Below are positions 20,623-25,703 of a stretch of DNA of 25,703 nucleotides, piece by piece. The notes under the pieces were generated by a model, which was given only the letters and a program-made list of their open reading frames with translations, had not been told where the DNA came from and made no database searches. This stretch comes from Thermodesulfobacteriaceae bacterium (GTDB taxonomy: Bacteria > Desulfobacterota > Thermodesulfobacteria > Thermodesulfobacteriales > Thermodesulfobacteriaceae), in contig WGAR01000186.1 in NCBI GenBank assembly GCA_015494725.1, forward strand, positions 1-25,703, written 5' to 3'. The position numbers were made by a program, and so were the translations under genes. Within the stretch, counting starts at the first letter, position 1. The number at the start of each line of letters is the position of its first letter.

Positions 20623-22789
20623 GGGTGGTCTTTCTCCGCAGGGGAAGCCGGATAACGAACCGGGCCCCGTGAGGGGAGTTTTCCTCGGCCCGGATCTCTC
20701 CGCCGTGCCCCTGAACGATGGAATGCACGATGGCCAGCCCCAGGCCGGTCCCTCCTTTGCCCGAGGCATAAGGCTCGAAAAGCCGGGGGCGGATCTCCGG
20801 AGGGATTCCCGGACCGGTGTCCGCCACCTCGATGCGCACCCATTCTCCCTCCCGTAGGACCTCGACCCGGATCTCCCCTTCCTCTCCCATGGCGGCGATG
20901 GCGTTATCGAAGAGATTGAGGAAGACCCGTTTCATCTGGTCCCGATCCAGAAGGAAGGGGGGTATTTCCTCGAGGTTTACCTGGAAATGTATCCCCCGAT
21001 GGGCCTCCTGATAAAGGGTTACCACCTCCCGGATGACCTCGGAGAGCCGGTGCTCCTCGGGTTTAAGGCCGGGGAGTCGAGCGAAGGCGGAGAATTCGTT
21101 TACCAGGCGCTTCAGCTCTTCCACCTGTTTTTCGATGGTGGTGGTGCAGCGCTCCAGAATTTCGCGGTCTTTGGGAGAGAGGTGGTCCACCAGGCGGCGC
21201 CGGAGGCGTTGAGCCGAAAGCTGAATGGGGGTAAGGGGATTTTTGACCTCATGAGCGATACGTCGCGCCACTTCTCTCCAGGCAGCCAGACGTTCCATGC
21301 GTTCCTTCTCCGTAAGATCTTCCACCAGAAAAAGGTATCCGGGGAAGGCCTCTTCGGGAAGACGCACTCCGGTAAGACCCAGGACCAGGGTCTTATCGCC
21401 GCGAACCAGGCGCAGGGGCTGGCCCGCGGGGCGGTCGCGGGGGATCTTTTCCTTGAGTTCCCGAAAGATCTCGTAGAGTTCCGGGGAGAGGATCTGTTTT
21501 AAGGGGGGGCCCTCCTGAACCTGAGGGAGATCCAGGAGTTCCCTGGCCCGCTGGTTGATCAGGGTGAGACGTTCTTTCTGGTCGATGGCCATCACCCCGG
21601 CGGTGATATTGAAGAGGATGGTTTCCAGGTAGGCGGTGCGCCGTTTGAGTTCCTCGTTGGCCTGGGCCAGGGCCCGGGTGGTCTCCTCAACCCGGGTACG
21701 GTAGTGCTTGAGCTCCTCGGTCATACGTCGGAAGGCCCGCACCAGAACCCCCACCTCGTCCGGGGTCTCCTCCGGGAGGTGCACCTCGAATTCCCGGGCG
21801 GCGATGCGATCCGCAGCCAGGGCCAGCTCCTGAAGAGGACCGGTAAGCCCCCGGGCTAGACGCATCCCGAACCATACCCCCACGAAGATGGTAAGAAGGG
21901 TGACCAGGAGGAGAAGCAGAAGGAGAGAGGTCTTGAGCGGGGCCCGCAGAAACTTGAGCTGTTGATAAAGCCCCACACCGGAACTTATGTCCTTGATCAG
22001 TTTTTCCAGGCCGGGGTCCAGGAATTTCCCTCCGGCCAGGATCAGGGTCTGCCTCCGAAAGGTGGTGGGCATAAAGACCCGCAGGAGGACCCGATTGCGT
22101 AAGTTGCTGGTTTCGGAAACCGGGGTGCCGGTGGAAAGGACCTGGTTGAGAATGGAGGGTGGGATGCCCAGTTTCTGGTGCGGACCCTTTCGGGTGTAGC
22201 TATATTTGAGCAAACGTCCCCGGATGTCGTATATCTCCAGGGTATCCAGCCCCATTTTACGCCGATAGTGTTTGAGCCTCTTGGAGGAGAGGTGTCGGGT
22301 TTTATGGAGATATTTCTTCTCGAGATGTTGCAACTGGAGGAGGATTTCCCGTTCCCGGTCCTGATAATAGGCCCGGGCCTCGATGAGGGCCTTTTCCATC
22401 TGCTGGTCCAGGTTGCTTCCGAACCAGTATTCCAGACTGGTTTCGATGAATTGATGGGAGGTTACAAAGAGGATAAGGGCCGGAAGGAAACTCAGGAGCA
22501 GAAAGGAAAAGACCAGTTTGACCTGAAGGCTGCGTGAGATCCGGCTGGCCCGGGCTTCAAAGAGGGTTTTGAGTACGTTTCGTAAGACCAGGTAAGTCAC
22601 CAGGAGAAGGAGGATGAGATTGAGCTGGATGAGGGCGAAGATAATCAGGTTTTGGCCGGAAAAGCTCCAGGGAAGGAGATGAAAGATGCGAAATTCTACA
22701 AAGACCAGGAGGCTGAGAAGGATTATTCCCAGAAAGATATAGGTAAGTTCGCGACGACGTTTGAATTTTTCTTCGTCCGGGATCCTCAT
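20615..22789 (-). CDS. ntrY: NtrY-like membrane sensor histidine kinase
   Basis: A 724-residue sensor kinase. Four hydrophobic segments lie near residues 16-36, 49-70, 90-110 and 286-307, with a ~175-residue extracytoplasmic sensor region between the last two. A HAMP domain (~308-360), a PAS-like domain (~385-490), the phosphoacceptor H-box (His513 in RIAHEVKNPLTPIQLSAQRL) and a HATPase_c domain (N-box FDNAIAAM with Asn629, DTGPG from Asp657, G2 GGTGLGLA) follow. The fold and the H-box are typical of NtrY, which pairs with NtrX and often senses nitrogen or redox state. Its ATG overlaps the DUF4390 stop as ATGA; the ntrX ATG overlaps its own stop. The signal here cannot be read from the sequence. 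Confidence 0.93.
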   Translation of the reverse strand: MRIPDEEKFKRRRELTYIFLGIILLSLLVFVEFRIFHLLPWSFSGQNLIIFALIQLNLILLLLVTYLVLRNVLKTLFEARASRISRSLQVKLVFSFLLLSFLPALILFVTSHQFIETSLEYWFGSNLDQQMEKALIEARAYYQDREREILLQLQHLEKKYLHKTRHLSSKRLKHYRRKMGLDTLEIYDIRGRLLKYSYTRKGPHQKLGIPPSILNQVLSTGTPVSETSNLRNRVLLRVFMPTTFRRQTLILAGGKFLDPGLEKLIKDISSGVGLYQQLKFLRAPLKTSLLLLLLLVTLLTIFVGVWFGMRLARGLTGPLQELALAADRIAAREFEVHLPEETPDEVGVLVRAFRRMTEELKHYRTRVEETTRALAQANEELKRRTAYLETILFNITAGVMAIDQKERLTLINQRARELLDLPQVQEGPPLKQILSPELYEIFRELKEKIPRDRPAGQPLRLVRGDKTLVLGLTGVRLPEEAFPGYLFLVEDLTEKERMERLAAWREVARRIAHEVKNPLTPIQLSAQRLRRRLVDHLSPKDREILERCTTTIEKQVEELKRLVNEFSAFARLPGLKPEEHRLSEVIREVVTLYQEAHRGIHFQVNLEEIPPFLLDRDQMKRVFLNLFDNAIAAMGEEGEIRVEVLREGEWVRIEVADTGPGIPPEIRPRLFEPYASGKGGTGLGLAIVHSIVQGHGGEIRAEENSPHGARFVIRLPLRRKTTHA

Positions 22790-23340
22790 AACGAAAAGAC
22801 CAGGCTGGTCCAGGAGGATTCAAGGCTTTCGCCTTTAAAAAGGAGAAATCGAATGATCTTTTTGGGCCATCCCACCCGGGCGATCTTACGCACCTCGGCC
22901 TTCAGTTTCAGCCGGTAGCGGGTTTTGGGCTGAAGGCGCACCAGAGGCATCAGGGGGATGCCCTCCAGATTGGCCGCCAGCCAGAGGGCCTGCCTGAAAG
23001 AGGGGGCCCGCCGGGGGGCCTCCGGGGCTCCCACGGTCTGGACGTAATAGATATTTTTTACCGGGTCATAATACACCACCCGGGTGATTTCCTGATCGAA
23101 GATCTTTTCGTCGCGGAGAAAGCGCCGGATGCGGTAGATTTCGATATGGAAGGTGAAGGAAAGCCCCAGCCCATGGCGGGTGGCCTCCCGGAAATCTTCC
23201 TGGGGGAAATCCTCCAGGTAGGCGTAAAGCAGGAGGTAGTCCCGATAGGGGGCCACGTTGAGGTCCCGCACCTTAAGGGCCAGAGCCGAAGCCGCCCCCA
23301 GGAGATAGAGGATCAGAGCCAGGATCGGGAGCTTTTTCAA
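22786..23340 (-). CDS. DUF4390 family exported protein
   Basis: A 184-residue protein with an N-terminal signal peptide (KKLPILALILYLLGAASALA) and a beta-rich mature part with FTFHIEIYRIRRFLRD and ITRVVYYDPVKNIYYVQT. It fits DUF4390, a family of unknown function that commonly sits directly before ntrY in Desulfobacterota, which suggests an envelope partner of the kinase. The start is TTG at 23340, whose TTGA overlaps the nitroreductase stop. A second in-frame Met is not available near the signal peptide. Confidence 0.8.
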   Translation of the reverse strand: MKKLPILALILYLLGAASALALKVRDLNVAPYRDYLLLYAYLEDFPQEDFREATRHGLGLSFTFHIEIYRIRRFLRDEKIFDQEITRVVYYDPVKNIYYVQTVGAPEAPRRAPSFRQALWLAANLEGIPLMPLVRLQPKTRYRLKLKAEVRKIARVGWPKKIIRFLLFKGESLESSWTSLVFSL

Positions 23341-23873
23341 GGGAATTCCCTCAAAATAAAGCTTTGGAGAGGTTTGCGTCCGGCCCGGCGGCGGTGGTCA
23401 TGAGGGTATCCCAGGGCCACCACCGCTGCGAGCTCCAGATCCTCGGGCAGATCCAGGACCTCTCGCACCCGGGCTTCGTTTTTCAGGATTTCTCCCAGCC
23501 ATACCCCGCCCAGGCCCAGGGCATGGGCGGCAAGGAGCATATTTTCGATGCAGGCCCCGGCGGATTGATGGTCCTTGATCTGGTGATACATGACCTTACG
23601 ATCCAGAAACACGGCGATTACCACCGGAGCCCGGCGAATGATTTCCCCGTAACGGGTGAGTTCCGCCAGTTTCTCCCTTTTTTCCGCGTTCCATACGATA
23701 GCAAAACGCCAGGGCTGGTTGTTGAGCCCGGAGGGAGCCCAGATGCCCGCCCGGATTATCTCCAGGATAAGTTCCCGCGGAGGCACTTCCTGCGTGTATT
23801 CCCGGATGCTCCGGCGGCCGTAAATGGCCTTAAGAACCGGATTTTCCTCGAACCTGCGTTCTATTCCCTCCAT
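23337..23873 (-). CDS. Nitroreductase-family FMN protein
   Basis: A 178-residue short nitroreductase-fold flavoenzyme, which normally uses NAD(P)H to reduce nitro compounds, quinones or other acceptors. FMN-binding signatures are AIYGRRSIREYTQ, APSGLNNQPWRFA and LGGVWLGEI. The physiological substrate is unknown. The ATG at 23873 is chosen for the strong AGGAGG seven nt upstream; an extension of 31 codons in frame would overlap the upstream gene much further. It overlaps the flavoprotein gene by 44 nt and the DUF4390 gene by 4 nt. Confidence 0.85.
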   Translation of the reverse strand: MEGIERRFEENPVLKAIYGRRSIREYTQEVPPRELILEIIRAGIWAPSGLNNQPWRFAIVWNAEKREKLAELTRYGEIIRRAPVVIAVFLDRKVMYHQIKDHQSAGACIENMLLAAHALGLGGVWLGEILKNEARVREVLDLPEDLELAAVVALGYPHDHRRRAGRKPLQSFILREFP

Positions 23874-24546
23874 TCTGTGCCTCCTGGCGCGTTTTTTCCT
23901 CCAGCACCTTTTGACGAATTCGCTGGAGAAGCTCCGGATCTTCGTGGTAGGTGAGGGGGCCTTCACGACCTTCCAGGCGAAGGATCAATCCTCCCACCAG
24001 GCGACCCACGTTTATGGCATCCATGGCGGCCCGATCGTCATAAAGGGCTTCTTTTCCGCGATGGGAATAGGCATGAGCCCAGGGAGGGATCATGGCCCCC
24101 ATGGCATTGAGCACGGTAAGGAGATAGGCCCCGGCCAGGGTGGCTCCGGCATCGGCCCCCACCGTAATAACCCCTACCACTTTGCCCTCCACATAACTGG
24201 CTTCACCGAAGGCGACCATATTTTCCAGAGCGGTCATCCGGTCGATGAGGATCTTAAGGGGGCCGGAGGGACCGTACCAGTACACCGGGGTGGCCAGGAC
24301 ATAGCCCGCGGCTTCCCTGAGTTTGGTCAGGATCTCCCGTCCATAGTCTTCGAAGATACAGGGATACTTGCAGGTGGGTTCCTCGTTCTGGACGCAACCG
24401 ATGCAGGGCTCGATCCGTCCGCGATAGAGTTCGATGATCTCGGTGGTGAGCCCCAGTTCCTCGGCGGCGTAAAGAGCGCAGCGGAGCAGGGAACCCGATC
24501 CTCCGTAAGGATGGGGGGAACCCAGGATGCCCAGGATCTTAGCCAT
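23830..24546 (-). CDS. Flavodoxin-fold FMN reductase with four-cysteine motif
   Basis: A 238-residue flavodoxin-like NADPH-dependent FMN reductase family protein. KILGILGSPHPYGGSGSLL is the FMN phosphate-binding loop, and YVLATPVYWYGPSGPLKILIDRM is the second family motif. Residues 48-63 hold Cys48, 51, 59 and 63 (CIGCVQNEEPTCKYPC), similar to the cluster motif of iron-sulfur flavoproteins of anaerobes, though spaced C-x2-C-x7-C-x3-C. A [4Fe-4S] cluster is thus possible, not shown. The ATG at 24546 overlaps the speE-like stop by 8 nt, with AAGGAGG further upstream. It may pass electrons to the adjacent nitroreductase or to other redox partners. Confidence 0.8.
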   Translation of the reverse strand: MAKILGILGSPHPYGGSGSLLRCALYAAEELGLTTEIIELYRGRIEPCIGCVQNEEPTCKYPCIFEDYGREILTKLREAAGYVLATPVYWYGPSGPLKILIDRMTALENMVAFGEASYVEGKVVGVITVGADAGATLAGAYLLTVLNAMGAMIPPWAHAYSHRGKEALYDDRAAMDAINVGRLVGGLILRLEGREGPLTYHEDPELLQRIRQKVLEEKTRQEAQNGGNRTQVRGKSGS

Positions 24547-25444
24547 TTTTGTCCAGTACCTCCTTAAGCCAGAATCTGGGGAGGGCGAAGGAGGCCCTGT
24601 GGATTTGGTGGGTGTAATAGAGGGTTTCCGGAATCCAGGTACGTCGGGGTTGGGTTGGATCTCCGGGAAAGCGCAGGAGATAGGCGTTGTCTCCCCCGAA
24701 GGAGGGAATGGAGGCCCGGTAACAGAAGATGTCTTTTCCATAGACCCGCTGGAAGACCCGATAGGAACCTTCGAGGATTTCCTTCATGGTGAAGGGGGTG
24801 GCTGCTTGCTGGACTATGGCTCCTTCCGGGGCCAGTTGAAGCAGCATACGGTGGAAGGATTCACTGAAAAGAGAGTGAGAGAGTTCCAGGGTGCGTTCAG
24901 CCAGAGAGATGTCTGGATCGGTGGAGTCGATAATAACCAGATCAAAATGTTCGTTTTTTTCTACCAGTTCCTGGACCAGGGCAAAAGCATCCACGGTCAG
25001 GAGTTCGAGACGCGGATCAGCGGGATCCTGCGGCAGAAGGGCAGGGAAGAATTGGCGTACCAGGCGGGGAACCCGGGGGTCTATATCTGCGATGAGGACT
25101 TTTTCCACCTCGGGATATTTGAGAACCTCCCGGGCGGCGCCGTAATCTCCGCCTCCGCAGATTAATACCTTTCGCACCCGTCCTTCAGGGAAGGCCTGGA
25201 TGGGGATATGGACCAGGGCTTCGTGGTAGATGAATTCGTCCCGGGAGGTGAACTGAGCGGTTCCGTTGATGAAGAAGATACGACCCCAGAAGGGGTTTTC
25301 CAGGATCATGATGGCCTGTTCCCCGCCTTCTTCGTGCAGCACCACTCCTTCGTAACCGTAAAAATATCCCTTTTGGACCGGTTCTCCCAGGATGATCTTG
25401 GCTCCGGGGCCTTCGGTAGGTAGAGAGGTTTCCATAATGGGCAT
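24539..25444 (-). CDS. speE: Spermidine synthase-like aminopropyltransferase
   Basis: A 301-residue protein of the SpeE family, which transfers an aminopropyl group from decarboxylated S-adenosylmethionine to putrescine or another amine. It keeps TAQFTSRDEFIYHEALVHIP (with Gln64, His74), ICGGGD (95-100), Asp122, and DSTDP (173-177). It departs from the usual sequence at N60-G61 (usually D-G), Tyr101 (usually Gly in GGGDGG), Asp120 (usually Glu in the E-I-D motif), and in the C-terminal substrate loop (SFGGDNAYLLRF instead of a YPSG-W type). The substrate may therefore be an unusual polyamine, as many thermophiles make, but this is inference. The ATG at 25444 has GGAGG eight nt upstream; a TTG at 25480 has none. 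Confidence 0.8.
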   Translation of the reverse strand: MPIMETSLPTEGPGAKIILGEPVQKGYFYGYEGVVLHEEGGEQAIMILENPFWGRIFFINGTAQFTSRDEFIYHEALVHIPIQAFPEGRVRKVLICGGGDYGAAREVLKYPEVEKVLIADIDPRVPRLVRQFFPALLPQDPADPRLELLTVDAFALVQELVEKNEHFDLVIIDSTDPDISLAERTLELSHSLFSESFHRMLLQLAPEGAIVQQAATPFTMKEILEGSYRVFQRVYGKDIFCYRASIPSFGGDNAYLLRFPGDPTQPRRTWIPETLYYTHQIHRASFALPRFWLKEVLDKNG

Positions 25445-25481
25445 AAAGGCAGCCTCCGTCGAGGGGATCTTTGCCTTCAAT

Positions 25482-25510
25482 AATTAACAGGAAAGTGGGT
25501 CCCTTGCCAA
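25482..25510 (-). promoter_or_regulatory. Candidate promoter for speE operon
   Basis: On the minus strand TTGGCA (25510-25505, 5 of 6) is followed after 17 bp by TTAATT (25487-25482, 3 of 6). It is the only -35-like element in the ~100 bp between the tRNA and speE start, but the -10 is poor, so this is tentative. Confidence 0.35.
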
Positions 25511-25532
25511 GTTAAAGGGAAGAGATTAAAGT
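25504..25532 (+). promoter_or_regulatory. Candidate promoter for tRNA-Arg
   Basis: TTGCCA (25504-25509, 5 of 6) and TAAAGT (25527-25532, 4 of 6) are separated by 17 bp, and transcription would begin about 4 nt before the tRNA. The -35 overlaps the -35 of the candidate speE promoter on the other strand (TTGCCAA read from both sides). Confidence 0.45.
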
Positions 25533-25542
25533 AGGAAACGGT

Positions 25543-25619
25543 GCGCCCGTAGCTCAATCGGATAGAGCATTGGACTACGAATCCAAAGGTTGGAGGTTCG
25601 AGTCCTCCCGGGCGCGCCA
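25543..25619 (+). tRNA. tRNA-Arg (ACG anticodon)
   Basis: A 77-nt cloverleaf with a perfect 7-bp acceptor stem (GCGCCCG with CGGGCGC), the D-arm TAGCTCAATCGGATAGAGCA, an anticodon stem TTGGA/TCCAA, a 7-nt loop CTACGAA with anticodon ACG at 25577-25579, and a T-arm GGAGG-TTCGAGT-CCTCC. Discriminator G at 25616 and an encoded CCA (25617-25619) complete it. ACG is normally converted to ICG by TadA and reads CGN codons, which are frequent in this window. Confidence 0.98.
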
Positions 25620-25703
25620 ATATCAAGGGTTTCAAGCCTCTCCTCCTCGCTCCAAACAATCAAAGGTGTGACCTTGGTGTGGCTTAAGACACGCTTAACT
25701 ATG
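25620..25703. other. Noncoding end of window after tRNA-Arg
   Basis: No gene or clear terminator is visible. A short direct repeat GGTGTG occurs twice (25665-25670 and 25676-25681, 11-bp period). The last three bases are ATG, which could begin a rightward gene, but this cannot be judged here. Confidence 0.3.

Noticed and set aside
25477..25659. A 60-codon reading frame on the minus strand over the tRNA
   Set aside because: It is the antisense of the tRNA-Arg gene (the familiar GGLEPPTFGFVVQCSIRLS-type artefact) and is not a real gene.
25665..25681. Direct repeat GGTGTG with 11-bp period downstream of the tRNA
   Set aside because: Two 6-bp copies are expected by chance; no inverted repeat, attachment duplication or integrase gene supports an element.

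Overview
This 25.7-kb window is a densely packed piece of a GC-rich bacterial chromosome. It holds 24 protein genes and one tRNA gene, with almost no intergenic DNA. The strongest clue to lifestyle is a full-length reverse gyrase (13276-16689), a hallmark of extreme thermophiles and hyperthermophiles. A MetF-MetV type methylenetetrahydrofolate reductase, an ASKHA/RACo-like ferredoxin ATPase, a DUF3786 Fe-S protein, the DUF4390-NtrY-NtrX set and a NIL-ferredoxin together suggest an anaerobic thermophile of the Thermodesulfobacteriota/Desulfobacterota type. That placement is an inference from gene content only; no rRNA is present. No mobile element, CRISPR array or prophage was seen.

Layout. 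(1) 1-12396, minus strand: a run of 14 genes read right to left, carD, PIN-TRAM membrane protein, mutL, miaA, YcaO-TPR, NIL-ferredoxin, mnmA, ASKHA ferredoxin ATPase, SprA-like metallopeptidase, psd, pssA, remA-like DUF370, gmk and rlmB (cut by the window edge). Most junctions are 4-14 nt overlaps, many of them ATGA. A near-consensus sigma-70 promoter (TTGAAA-17-TATAAT) lies just upstream of carD. (2) 12488-17749, plus strand: DUF3786 Fe-S protein, reverse gyrase and an uncharacterised lipoprotein, each overlapping the next. (3) 17727-25444, minus strand: speE-like, flavoprotein, nitroreductase, DUF4390, ntrY, ntrX and metF-metV, again overlapping. The lipoprotein and metF genes overlap tail to tail by 23 bp. 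(4) 25543-25619, plus strand: tRNA-Arg(ACG), divergent from speE, with a possible shared -35 region.

How the genes may work together. The left block mixes genome and RNA maintenance (mutL, miaA, mnmA, rlmB), phospholipid synthesis (psd, pssA) and nucleotide supply (gmk). Inside it is a sulfur/redox cluster: YcaO-TPR, NIL-ferredoxin, the tRNA thiolase MnmA, and a [2Fe-2S] ASKHA protein of the corrinoid-activator family. The ASKHA protein, the DUF3786 Fe-S protein and MetF-MetV all point to a folate/corrinoid one-carbon (Wood-Ljungdahl or methionine) metabolism whose other parts must lie elsewhere. The most unusual items are the YcaO/NIL-ferredoxin/MnmA cluster, the reverse gyrase with a decayed second zinc finger embedded between two overlapping partners, and the divergent SpeE-like aminopropyltransferase.
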